Translations under genes and position numbers: made by a program | NCBI GenBank assembly: GCA_020205615.1 | Contig: CM035168.1 | Coordinates: 6,824,237-6,888,236 of the forward strand | Reading direction: 5' to 3' | Origin: Panax quinquefolius | Taxonomy: Eukaryota; Streptophyta; Magnoliopsida; Apiales; Araliaceae | DNA: 64,000 nt | The notes under the pieces: generated by a model | Told to the model about the DNA's origin: nothing | Databases searched by the model: none | Seen by the model: only the letters and a program-made list of their open reading frames with translations | Shown: piece by piece, positions 22,500-33,600 of the stretch | Layout of the letters: each line of letters starts with the position of its first letter | Numbering within the stretch: position 1 is the stretch's first letter

Positions 22500-23800
22500 T
22501 GCAAGTCACACAAAATGGGCCTTTGCGTTGACAATAACGCTTTTCGTACTTGCATATGATCTTACACTCAATCGTCGGCATACCACGTTCGCTTTTCGAG
22601 GATGGTATTGGATGGTATGATTATAATCTTTCAACAGTTCAAGCCAACGTCGTTGTCGCGTATTGAGTTCCTTTTGAGTGAAGAAATATTTGAGGCTTTT
22701 ATGATCCGTAAAGATCTCCACTTTCTCCCATCAAGTAATGCCTCCAAATTTTAAGTCAAAGACAATTTACCAACTCTAGATCATGAGTAGGATAATTCCT
22801 CTCATATTCTTTGAGTTGTCGCGAGGCATAAACTATAACTTTTCCATGTTGCATGAGAACACATCCCAACCCTTTGCTGAAGCATCACAGTAGATGACAA
22901 ATCCTCAAGAGCCGGATGGTATTGTCGAGCAGGTCTTGAAATAAGTCTCCTCTTGAGTTCTTGAAAACTCTTCTCACATTCTTCGTTCCAATAGAACTTT
23001 GTATCTTTTCGAGTCAAATTTGAGTCGATGGAGTAGCGATTAGAGAAAATCCTTCCATGAATCTCCGATAATAACCAAACTAAAACCGAGAAAGCTACGT
23101 GCCTTGATCATTTGATTTAGGTTGTTCCGACTTTGAATAGCTTCAATCTTTCTTTGGGTCAATGGATATTCCATGACTTGATACCACGTGCCCAAGGAAT
23201 GCTACTTCTTGACGCGAACTTCGCATTTCTTGACTTGGCATAAAGCTTATATTCACGAAGCTTTTGGAGTGTCGACCTCAAGTGTTGCTCATGATCTTCA
23301 CGGCTTTTGAAATAAATAAGGATGTCATCAATAAAGACGACCACAAAGTGATCTAAATATTCCTTGAATTCTCGGTTCATCATATCCATGAAAGCGGCGG
23401 GAGCATTAGTCGATCCAAAGGACATGACTAGGAATTCATAATGCCGTCTGGGGAGTTAAAAGCCGTCTTTGGAATATCGGTGGTTCTAATTTTCAATTGG
23501 TGATATCCGGACGAAGATCGATCTTTGAAAAGAATTTGGCTCCTTACAACCGGTCAAACAGTCATCAATACGTGGCAATGGATACCTATTTTTGATGGTG
23601 ACATGATTGACTCCCGATAATCAATACAAAGTCGCATACTCCCATGCTTCTTCTTCACGAATAGAATAGGATCACCCCAGGAGAAGTACTAGGGACGAAT
23701 AAAGCCAATGTCTAACAATTCCTGCGGTTGGGTCTTTAACTCACGAAGTTCAATAGAGCCATTCGATATGGGGCTTTGGAAATAGGTTTTGTCTGGGGTT
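22500..23800 (-). pseudogene. Chromovirus reverse transcriptase and RNase H, frameshifted
   Basis: Minus-strand blocks in order are as follows. At about 23775 PYRMAPIEL marks the start of the RT domain. At about 23425-23280 [17 protein letters not shown] is followed by [12 protein letters not shown], the YxDD-type catalytic box with the DD pair intact. At about 22980 FYWNEECEKSFQELKRRL begins RNase H. At about 22720-22600 [30 protein letters not shown] and [11 protein letters not shown] continue it. The domain order is that of Ty3/gypsy. Several small insertions and deletions break the frame between these blocks. Confidence 0.85.
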
Positions 23801-23819
23801 CAAGGTCGATACAAAATTC

Positions 23820-24290
23820 AATTTCACGCTCTGGGTAGGCCAGAAGTTCTTGAGGAATACGTCGGAAATTTATTAACAATAGAAATATCGTTCAAAAGCG
23901 GCGTATTTTTGTTTAAATCTGTGACATGAGCTAAGAAAGCTTGACATCCATTTTTCAATAAGCGAATAGCTTTATGGCTTGAGATGACCGTGATTGATTT
24001 TAATGGTTTGGTCGTTTGAATTGGCATAATAGGTTGATTAGGAATATGAAAGCTATGAACCTTACGAAAACAATCAATTTTTGCATGATAAGTAGTTAAC
24101 CAATCAATCCAGAATCACGTCAAATGCAAGTATTTTTAATGAAATAAGATCGACGGTAATGTGAGAGTGCACCGATTTGAACCAAACAAGACTTATAAGC
24201 GATGGATGTAATGAAGGTTTCTCCCAACGGAGTTTCCACGAGATAAGTCAAAGTCTAATTTCTCCTGAGTCAAATTTAATCGATGGCGCA
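23820..24290 (-). pseudogene. Chromovirus protease region, decayed
   Basis: On the minus strand this reads SCLVQIGALSHYRRSYFIKN near 24170, then a degraded stretch where an aspartic-protease-to-RT linker is expected. MPIQTTKPLKSITVISSHKA and GCQAFLAHVTDL follow near 24020-23930. This linker text is usual between protease and RT in these elements. The protease active-site DTG/DSG is not readable here. Confidence 0.55.
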
Positions 24291-25560
24291 GTAGGAGAAA
24301 TAAAGAATGGGTAGAACCCAGTTATCAAATAAAGTATAGACTTCATTAGAGTTTATGATAAGCTTACGTGATGACCTCATTCGGTTTCCTTGCTCTCTCT
24401 GGAGGTCACAACAAACGCCTCTCTCCCTTGCACTCTGGGTTTGACTTTTACGGAGCGGCCTTTGGTGCCTCCATCCTAGTTGAATTTGTCTTGATGGCAA
24501 CAAAATCGAGCTAAGTGACCTTCTCTTCCACAATTATAACATGCTTTGAATGACATGGCGCGATTCGGATGATGTGTCCCTCTCCTCCGCATTTGAAGCA
24601 TATGATAGGTGGTCTTTCTCCTTCCTTAACAACGGGGTCTTTGGTCTTGACGTCTTTCCATCATTGTTGAATCTCCTTTTCTTGAAATGTCCATTCTTAT
24701 TGTTTTGGCCGATTATTACCACCAGTGGTTACCATATCGGCTTTGATTCCTCCACGCTTGTTGTCACCGCTTCGATGACTACTCTCGTTGGTATTATAAT
24801 TTTGTTTACTTGCTCTTTTTAGTTGCGTTGACTCGTTATCGCTCCCACTAATCGAGCCCTATTTACAACATCTGAATACAAACACGGTTTATGAGAAATA
24901 AGATGTTGACGTATCTCGACTTTAAACCTCTTAAAAACATTAGCGTCATTCTCTCTTCATTATCCACCAGTGTGGGGATATGAAACCGTGATAACTCCGC
25001 AAATTTTGCCTCGTATTGCGACACGGTCATATTGTTTTGTTCCAACTTGATAAACTCCACCTCCTTCATGTGGCGAATACTTTCGGAAAGTATTTGTCGT
25101 TGAATGCGACTCTGGAACTTCTCCCAAGATATCTTGATCTGACAATGAGGTTGAGTACGTTTCTGGATTCCCACCCGATGTCTGCCTCTCGCGTAACATA
25201 AAAGGCGTGAAAGGGAACCTTTTGCTCCTCGGAGCATCCCAAGACATCAAATATCTTGGTAATCTGCTTTATCCATGCTTCCGCGGAAGTGGTTTTGGCT
25301 CTCCCTTAAACTCCGGTGGTCCCAAATCCTTGAATTGTTTAGCGGTGACCGCCATGAGAGAGTTTCGTGTTTCCACCTACGTTTTGGGCGAGTCGCTCTA
25401 CTTTCTTTGTTGCATAAATTGCATAAAGCCTCTGAACATTTGATCATTCATCATTTGGTCGGTGTTGTTGTTTGCGTGAGGATTGTCGCCTTCGATGCAC
25501 ATTATCCTGATTATTGATATGTGGTGAATCAACGATCGCTTTGTGCTCCATTCTTATTCT
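24290..25560 (-). pseudogene. Chromovirus gag with CCHC zinc knuckle, frameshifted
   Basis: Minus-strand blocks read FKDLGPPEFKGEP near 25340, EVEFIKLEQNNMTVSQYEAK and FAELSRFHIPTLV near 25060-24970, and RMTLMFLRGLK near 24930. Near 24545-24490 the pieces ACYNCGREGHLARFC are spread over frames, the nucleic-acid-binding CCHC knuckle. This is the capsid/nucleocapsid region of the chromovirus. Several frame breaks are present. Confidence 0.78.
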
Positions 25561-25749
25561 CAACATTCTCGGATGTCATTTTCGGAATCTTGCCACAAAA
25601 CAAAAGGTTAATTGACGTGTAACAAATTATCTCTATATTACGTGAGGCCAATAAAATAGCACATAAAACTTAGGTAGGTCATATGCTAGCGAAAGGTATT
25701 CCCGTCTCTCCCCTCCTAGTACTATTCTCACATCTTAGCCAGGATCATA

Positions 25750-25767
25750 TAACCTAGCTCGATACCA
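25750..25767 (-). promoter_or_regulatory. Primer binding site, tRNA-Met type
   Basis: Two bases inside the 5' LTR end, the minus strand reads TGGTATCGAGCTAGGTTA. This matches the usual initiator tRNA-Met primer site (TGGTATCAGAGC..) with a small rearrangement. It fixes the element's orientation. Confidence 0.8.
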
Positions 25768-25769
25768 AT

Positions 25770-28362
25770 TGTGGCGCCCCAAAATTAGGTATACATCACC
25801 CATCTTGGGTAGTCGATCGTGGTATGCAATTTAAATACAACTTACTAATATAAGCGTAAGTATGCAATACGACGTAAAATCGTGAGTTTGAATACAAATA
25901 TATTGTCTACTAGATATTATACAAACTCAAAGGGTCCTCATTACAATTATTATCACCTTTATTTCACGAGAATAGTGAGGGACTACTAATGCTATCCTCT
26001 GGACCATTACTCTGTTCCCAGACTCGTCCCGGCTATATTCTCATTTCACGAAGAGAACGGAAAAGAAAGGGTGAGCTCAACTAGCTTAGTAAGAAATATT
26101 ATGACTAAAATAATGCGAGAATAAATTATCATTAGCTACAACGATGTTAAAGCGATAAAATATAATGAACATCAAGTTTAACTACAATGAACCAATGATC
26201 CATTAAAAGAGTCAGTAAAAATAAAATCTACTATCTTTTATGATTTAAAAGGTTTTCATCAACTTTTTTTAGGTGAGAGACTCGACTTTAATAAATATTC
26301 CACATCATCGAATCACCCCCTTTCGACTACTGACCCGAGGATATTCTTTAGTATCACGACCACAATTATTCATACACTACGTGCGAGAATAGTTGTGTAT
26401 TCATTAATAGTCATGATCATGCCAACAATCATCCATCAATGCACTACTGACTATTGAGGATTTTTATCACATCATTTGTAACATTACGGTCCAAATGATT
26501 ACCGAATAGTCTCGGTCATAATCATACCAAGTCCATCTATGCACTTCTGCCACGAGATGACTTTCAACATAATATAAACATGAGGATGATGACAATGATA
26601 TAAGAATTCAATAAAACAAGTTCAAGAATTATTTTATCCGAGGAATTATTAACGTCCAAATTGTCGACATGATCTTGTTTTGTAGAGTAAAATTCAAGAA
26701 TGATCGGAAGAATATTTCCATGAAAGATCTTTAGATGAAATGCAAATATCGAGGATATTCTACTAATTTCATGGAGTATAGAAGTCAAAGTTTTAATCAA
26801 TTGGGTATAATAAAGAATGGAATAACAAAAGAAATCACCATACATGCGATGAATCCTTTGCGGTTATTCAACGAATAATAAATAACGGAACCCGGTCCCG
26901 TAAAAAGCGCAGGCGATGGATGTTCAATGAATAATAATAAAAAGATTTTAAACCGGGAATTCCTGTAAAACACAATGATGGGGATGTTCCAGCGAATAAT
27001 AATAATAAAGGCGGAACCAGTCCTGTGTAAAACACAGACAGGATGTTCCAATGAATAATAGAAGAATGTTACCAAGTATAGGGTAAAAAGCTAGCGTATC
27101 TGAGTTATTCCAATAGAATAATAAGCGATAAAATAACAACAGTTTTCTTCATGAATAAGAAAGAATAACACCCTTACTGAGTCAACAAATAATATTCCCT
27201 ACCTTAAGAAGAATGAATATTGGAAAAGTGAAGTAGCGAATACTTTTTCTTCTTTCTCTCTATAGTTTCTCTCTACAGAGTTTTAATGAATTAAATAAGA
27301 AATAATGAAGGAATGAGCTTTCTATTTATAGAAAAAGCGAGGGTGGCTCTTGGTGTTAACGAAGGGTCAAATGACTCTTGGTAATATTGAAGAGAATGAC
27401 TACTATTTGCGATGAAGGATAATTAACCTTTGGAACAGCAAGAAGAGGCGGTTAACTCTTGGTAATATTGAAGGGACAACTACTATTTGCGAAGGGGTAA
27501 TTACTATTGACGAAGGTAATTACTATTGAAGGTAAAAATACTATTGAAGAAGGTAATTACTATTGAAGGTAAATACTATTGTGAAGGTAATTACTATTCA
27601 CAAAGGTAATTACTATTCACAAAGGTAATTACTATTGGCGAAGATAAATACTATTGATGAAGGTAATTACTATTGTGAAGAGACTCTTAGATGATGACAT
27701 ATATGGGCCCCCCATAAAATAATCAAACTTACCACAAACGCGTCTATATGGACTCTTTATATACATCGAGGATTGAATAAATATTACCACAAATCATTTT
27801 ATTTTTAATCAACACATTTTTAATCTTTCAACAATTATTAATCATTTATAACTTGTCGTCTCATTAATAATATAACATATTATCTGAGATGATCTTATGA
27901 CAATAATTGAATCAATAATATAAGAGATATGATCGCAAAGAATTCTTTGTGCAATAATTGAGTATAGCTAAGTGACTTCTCACGTAAGCATCAATAATCA
28001 ATCTGAGTGTATCTTCTTATGCGACCACGCCAGCGTATTCTTGTATTTTTTTTACCGGGTAGTTCAACAGTTTTAACGGTAACACCTCATAGTTATTTTT
28101 ATAGAAAGATAATTTTGTCGTTTCTAACTACGACAATACTTTCGTTAATAGGGTCCACCAATGATGATTGGTAGTCGTCACGAATATTCCCAAACAAAAA
28201 GAATATTCCCAGCCAAACGAATATTTTATAACAACTTGTTTACTTTTGCAAAATTTATAAATATTACCCACAACTATAACATTATATCAAATTTATTCCA
28301 TAATATTCAAAAATAATATTTATAGAAAATTCATCTTTATTTATAAAAGTTGGGGTCTTATA
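25770..28362 (-). repeat. 5' LTR of the chromovirus
   Basis: The map-left end is TGTGGCGCCCC and the right end GGGGTCTTATA (CA mutated to TA). It matches the LTR at 18314-20950, including the degenerate repeats (about 26860-27070) and the 19-bp minisatellite (about 27485-27670). Differences are mostly one- to four-base insertions or deletions. Confidence 0.85.
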
Positions 28363-29350
28363 TTTGCTAGTAGCTCGATCATGTTTTTTGGTAGACGTTT
28401 CATCACTGAGAAAAGAAAACTTGACGAACGGAGCCCCCCTAAAAGGCAGTCATGGTTACCTTATCATCAGGTTCTTCTACTTGAAGCACCTCCTTGTTAA
28501 AACGAGTGAGGTAGTCCCTTAGGCTCTCATCTCTGTCTTGTTTTATGTTGAGAAGGTGTGTGACGGGCTTCTGATGACGCCACCCCTCAATAAAGTGGGA
28601 CACGAAAGACCTGTTCAGTTTAGCAAAGGTTGAGATGGAGGCTGGAGAGAGCTTGGCAAACCACTGTCGAGCGGAGCTCCTCAAGGTGGTTGGGACTGCC
28701 TTGCACATGATTTCATCAGGGATGTTATGGAGCTGCATCAGGCTTTTGTAGGTTTCGAGGTGGTCTAGCAGATCTTTCGTTTCGTCAAAGGTCTCCACGG
28801 ATGGCATTTTGAACTTTTGAGGGAGTGGATAGTTTGCTACGTCAGGCTTGAAAGGCGTGTCTGTTTGCCCTACAAGCTAGTCCACGGTTTCTGGTCCTCG
28901 GGCCTTCATAGCGTTGAAGACATCACCTAGTTGGTTTTGCACTTCTTTGATTTTCTCATCCTAGTGATTAAGGGCATCCCTGGAATGATCATGGAGATGA
29001 CTCCCATGTTCCACGCTCTGGTTCTCACCTTCATCTTCTTGGAGATGAGGATCTCCACCTTGGGAAGCAGGAGGAGGAGGTGGATCATGATGGGCTCCCC
29101 TTTGTGGAGCTCCTTGTTGCACTCTTCCTCCATGTCCGGCGAGCAGGAGTTGTAGTATCTGTTGGTTTTAGATAGCCAATTGTTGCATGGTCTCCAGCAT
29201 CTGCTGTGGACTTGGAGCTGAAGTATTTGAGACGGGATTGGTGTGCGGAGGAGCACCCTCTTCTAGTCGTGGATTGTCTTCAGGTTGGTTCATGGACCTG
29301 GTTGTTATCGCCATTGGTTTAGATATTTGAAGGTGAAAATCTTTTCGATT
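28363..29350 (-). pseudogene. Tat-like gag N-part, interrupted by the chromovirus
   Basis: The minus strand starts near 29310 with MAITTRSMNQPEDNPRLEEG. It continues after frameshifts to the retrotransposon gag domain at 28807-28439 (VETFDETKDLLDHLETYKSL, RSSARQWFAKLSPASISTFA, KQDRDESLRDYLTRFNKEVL). A stop at 28439-28441 and an extra base near 28395 break the frame. The reading then reaches the chromovirus target site at 28363-28367. The continuation is at 18308 on the other side of the insertion. Confidence 0.8.
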
Positions 29351-29372
29351 CCCACAGACGGCGTCAAACTGA
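29348..29372 (-). promoter_or_regulatory. Priming/leader motif of the Tat-like element
   Basis: On the minus strand just after the LTR end the sequence reads TTTGACGCCGTCTGTGGGAA. The (T)TTGGCGCCGTCTGTGGGAA phrase is a familiar leader of plant Tat-type Ty3/gypsy elements next to their primer site. Here one G has become A. Confidence 0.55.
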
Positions 29373-29898
29373 TGATGCACAAAATAGACTTTGTATACAC
29401 TTGTCAAGTAATAATAAATGCGATAATTAAAATAAGGAAATAAGACAATAATTAGAGTGGTTCGGTCCAGGTGACCTAGTCCACTTTTGAATGGCTTTAG
29501 TCGCCGATACTTTTTATTATATCAAGTGTGTTGGAAACAGAGGGAATACAGAGAGTTCTCAAGTACAAGAAATCTGTTTTTTTTTCCAAGTGATGGTGAT
29601 GTGTACAATTTATAGCGACCTCGTGACAGTTTTGGGGTGAACATGTAGCCATTAAACCATTACCGTAGTGGAGCTCTCAACCTCTTCCTAATGCGCAAGA
29701 TGGTTGACGTGCTCTCCGTGAGATCTGGAGACAAGGCTTGTCCACTTCCTTCATGATGTGGTTGTGCGTAGCTAACTGATGAGCTCAATTAACCCAACCG
29801 GGATGGATCACCTTTGTTGAGCTAGCCAGACTTTTTGAACTTGGGCCTATATTCTATATTGGACTTACGAGATGGGCTGAATCCTTGGATACCAATCA
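29373..29898 (-). repeat. 5' LTR of the Tat-like element
   Basis: On the minus strand it runs from TGATTGGTATCC to GTGCATCA, about 526 bp, with TG..CA ends, next to the leader motif at 29348. A + strand phrase at 29460-29500 (GTGGTTCGGTCCAGGTGACC) is of the kind seen in plant LTRs. Its last 59 bases recur at 8826-8884. Confidence 0.6.
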
Positions 29899-30672
29899 CT
29901 TACTTGAAATTATCAAACGACATATATTTAAAAACAAAAATATTTCTTTAAAACGACTTATATTAAAGAACGAAAATAATATATTTTAACAAAAAAAATT
30001 TGCCTAACAGCCCTAGTGGACCCATATTTCCCATGAGATTGGGAGACAAATCTATCCATCATCTTTAAAATATCTGGGTTCTTAATGGTACTAATTAAAA
30101 TATCTGGGTTCTTATTGGTACTAAAAAACAAAAAATACTTTTAAATTTTGTGACAAAAATATATCAACTCCTAAATTAAGAGTATATATTATAATATAGT
30201 CTATAAATTAATGTAAATACATAATTTATCAATTTAATGAGTTTACTTGCAAAAGAAATGAACATATTTTTATTTGAATATACTCTTTCTATTTTAAAAT
30301 TAAAAATATAATTTAATTTTTAAATTTAAATGACAATATATTAAATTTTAAAATTAATATAATAAATTTACGTTAATTTAAAATTTAATATACTGGCTTA
30401 AAAAATTAAATTTTATATATAAAAAAGGAGTAAATCAAAATGACATGAGTTTTAGTCGGCAGACTCATGACCCTGCTGACCCTTCTACTAAACATATAAT
30501 CTAATCTCATATCATTTTATTCCTTTTTTTACATAAAAGTTGAAAGTCCAACATATCTTACTGTTCAAGATTTGCTTCCATTTGCCCTCCGACCAGTCAA
30601 TCAGTCGAAAATACCCAATACAGACCCAGTCAATCGGTCAATTTTTCCCAACTCAATTTACCCAGCAAAGCA
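29899..30672 (+). promoter_or_regulatory. AT-rich upstream region of APRT
   Basis: No gene is seen. A 30-bp phrase (AAAATATCTGGGTTCTTA) is tandemly repeated at 30067-30125. A TATA-like run TATATATAAAA lies at about 30414-30424, some 250 bp before the ATG, and is a possible core promoter. This is inferred from position only. Confidence 0.3.
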
Positions 30673-33600
30673 ATGACCTCACTCATTAGTAGTCCTCTTC
30701 TCAACCTCCGCAGGGTTAATATCGTCCCTGAAAATAACCAAACACATTTAACCAATGGCAATTCCGTCCAAATAAAATTCTCTCACTCTTCAAAACTTGA
30801 ATCGCCGTTGTTCGCGTCCACAGCAGTAAGAAGATATTCAGGCCAAACTCAGACTCACGCTCACCGTTCTCCGATCCGGAGCGTGAAACTGAGCTCAGAT
30901 ATGGCCGCCAACGAAGATCGTATCGCCAAAATTTCTTCTACTATTCGAGTTATCCCTGACTTTCCTAAACCAGGTAATAATATAATGATGTGTATGGAAA
31001 ATGTATGTATTTGTGTATATATGTATCTAGAGATCAGATGGTTTGAAATCATCATGAATCTGTTGATTTAGGTGTATATGTATGTGTGTGATTTGTTATG
31101 TATATGCGGAGGATGATTGAATTTGATTTGGGGGAATATTTTGGTAGGAATTTTGTTTCAGGATATAACGACGTTGCTGCTTGATCCGGCGGCTTTTAAG
31201 GACACTATTGATTTGTTTGTGGAGAGATACAGAGACAAGAATATATCTGTCGTTGCAGGTAACTTGTTTCTTTTTACTCCATATATTTTGGATTTCAATG
31301 TCTAGGTACAGTGTTCAAAAAAAGAAAAAGAAAAAGTAGTATCATTGTCATCTTGGAATCTAACTAGTAAACTACTTTCAATGGGGTAAAATGCATCACT
31401 GAAGGTCAGTGTCAAGTCAATTTATCAGTTTGCAACTTCTATTATAAACACAAGGTTTTAAAATTCAAGAAAATAGGAAAGTTCGAGGATTTGAGGTTGT
31501 GGCTTTCTTTCCTAGTGCAATGTGTGAATGGATTATGATTTGTGAGTCAATCTGATCACAGTAAATTTGTTTGATGCTGTTTGAGCTCCAGGAAAACAAA
31601 AGTAGCAAATATATGGAGAAAACATATCTACGCATGATATTAAATTCCATTAATAACCCAAAATTTCCAATCCACTTTTTTACTTTTGGATGTATGTATC
31701 ATGATAGGCATTATAAGACACCAAGACTGAATGGTTTTACTTTTTGTGTTTGTGCATACTTCCTCCCTATTCATTAGGTAGCGTTTATAATTTATTTCCT
31801 TCGTTTACCCGGAGGGGTGACAAAGTTTGTAATCAGGTTTGGAAATGAGCTAGTAGATAAGATTTCGCTGAGGTGAGATTCCCTTCCTAGATATATTAAA
31901 TAAGTTTAAGGTTGTTCCACTTCTCCGGTCACATCAAATGGCCAGTTGTACCAGTAATAATGCAGGACAAGGTTTAGAAGGGATTAGGGAATAGGTAAAA
32001 AGAGGAAGAATAAGAGGGAAGAGGGGTTTTTTTTTTAAGATAGATAAAGAAAATGCTGATTTTGTGATTGTGAGTTGATACCTTTAGCGACGGCGGAGTT
32101 GGACTTAGGGGTCCAAGAAGGGATGATCCATGCTTATTTATTTTCCTTTTTTAGAATTTCAAGACTAATTACGGAAGTTTGGGTTGGTAATTGGTTATAT
32201 ACTTGTTAGAAGCAGTAGATGTCGGCCTAAGATGGTGGTGGAAATGGACAGTTGTGGGACTGAAAAGGTGATTGGTTTGAGTTTTGATGTAGAGACATAA
32301 CATGGGTGGTTGGTGTTTGTTGAAGATGATATATGGACCATGGTTGAAACCAAATTATATCAGGTTTAACTTTGATACCAATTTAGGTGTAGAAGAGATT
32401 AGGAATGGATAAAGAGAGGCAAAGACGAAGGAAGGGGAAGAAGCACCGCCTTTTCTCAAATCAAGATCCAATTCTCTAATTCAACGATTGAGGATTACAT
32501 CAGTTTAAATAGGAAATATAAATCGCTAATTCTTGTATGATTTAGGAAATTTAATTCAACAATGAAATAAGCTCCTAATTACTACCTACTATAATTAAAA
32601 ATCTAAAATAAAATACCTATTATAATTAAAAGATCTACAACACTTGCAATCAATTTATCCATTAGTCTTTGTGTTCCATTCTGCATCAAATAAGGTTTGG
32701 TTATTATGATGCATATTTTAGAATGAGTATAGTTACTGAACAGTTAATCCATGCATTGTCATACATGTATATGTTTTTTCGGAGGGCTTTTTTGAATTCT
32801 TTTAGAGACTCATCTTTTATGTAATGCTTTGGACCCCCTTTTAATTAGATGCTTATTTCTAGGGCCTTAGATTGCAAACTTTTTTATATTGTAATTTATT
32901 GCACTCGTTTCAGCTCCCCTTTTTAAGTTGAAGAGTATTTTCCAAGTGCTAAGCTTAACATTTGTGGTGCCTACTGTCTCACATATAAGTTAAGGTTCCA
33001 AACAACTCATGCAATCAATACATATAGTTGACTTACACTGGACTCAACCAAAACTGTAGAGGCGTAGAGCGCATTGACTTTGTAAGAGTATATTAAGACA
33101 TATTGAGCATGCAATTTACCTGAAGAAGCACAATGATAATTAAGCAAGACCTCTTCTGATCAAAGGCATGTCTTCTTTTGGTTTTTGGGCTCCTGAAAAG
33201 TCCAGAAAACACCTATGTGATTCTGAAATTTAAGAGTGAGTTTAATTGGTCCCATCTTATATAATGATGTGATAAGCAGTTGGCAGGGTTAGAAACACTA
33301 GGTGAGAAGTGACCTTTATTTTTTTATCCATTTCAAAGGTCTCCACCAATAATCCGCTCTTTTCTTTAGTGGCCAGAGAATTTCCAATGAGAGATGATGG
33401 ATTCAGAGGAGAATGTTGACGTGGCCAAATTGACCTATATTCATATAGGACCCATAGGCATATTGTTTTTTCTCCCTCCCTAAGAATATTCCTTCTAAGA
33501 TGGTGTTACTACAGCTCATTCAAGTCCATGTGCTAAATTTGGGTATCTGATTCATCTCAGCTTTGGATCTCATATGCTGAGTAATAGAAAAATGATCAAA

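Larger units (their letters stand above)
18314..28362 (-). mobile_element. Ty3/gypsy chromovirus (Tekay-type LTRs), complete but decayed, minus strand
   Basis: The element spans 10049 bp. Its two LTRs (18314-20950 and 25770-28362) are of one family and its internal region runs 20951-25769. It is flanked by the direct repeat TTTGC (18309-18313 and 28363-28367). The outer LTR ends have decayed from TG to TA (left) and CA to TA (right), which fits C-to-T decay at methylated sites. On the minus strand the order is 5' LTR, tRNA-Met-like primer site, gag with zinc knuckle, protease, reverse transcriptase/RNase H, integrase, chromodomain, polypurine tract, 3' LTR. That is chromovirus order, and the long LTRs suggest the Tekay/Del clade. 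Many frameshifts and stops interrupt the polyprotein, so it is not autonomous. It is inserted inside gag of the older Tat-like element. Confidence 0.88.
8826..29898 (-). mobile_element. Old Tat-like Ty3/gypsy element, minus strand, split by nested insertions
   Basis: A single element can be followed through this span. On the minus strand from the right it has a 5' LTR (29898-29373), a priming region with GACGCCGTCTGTGGG, and gag (29350-28363). After the nested chromovirus come the rest of gag and a pol C-terminal scrap (18308-17992). Further left are an antisense coiled-coil frame (9930-10412), minisatellites, and a 59-bp 3' LTR remnant with a polypurine tract (8884). The last 59 bases of the two LTRs (8826-8884 and 29840-29898) are clearly alike. 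The GCCGTCTGTGGG motif and an extra antisense ORF near the 3' LTR are known for Tat-lineage elements. Nearly all of pol is missing, so the copy could not move by itself. The 3' LTR is truncated, so no target duplication can be tested. Confidence 0.6.

Noticed and set aside
18314..28362. Functional retrotransposon
   Set aside because: All domains are recognisable, but every coding block is broken by frameshifts or stops and both outer LTR tips have lost their TG/CA ends.
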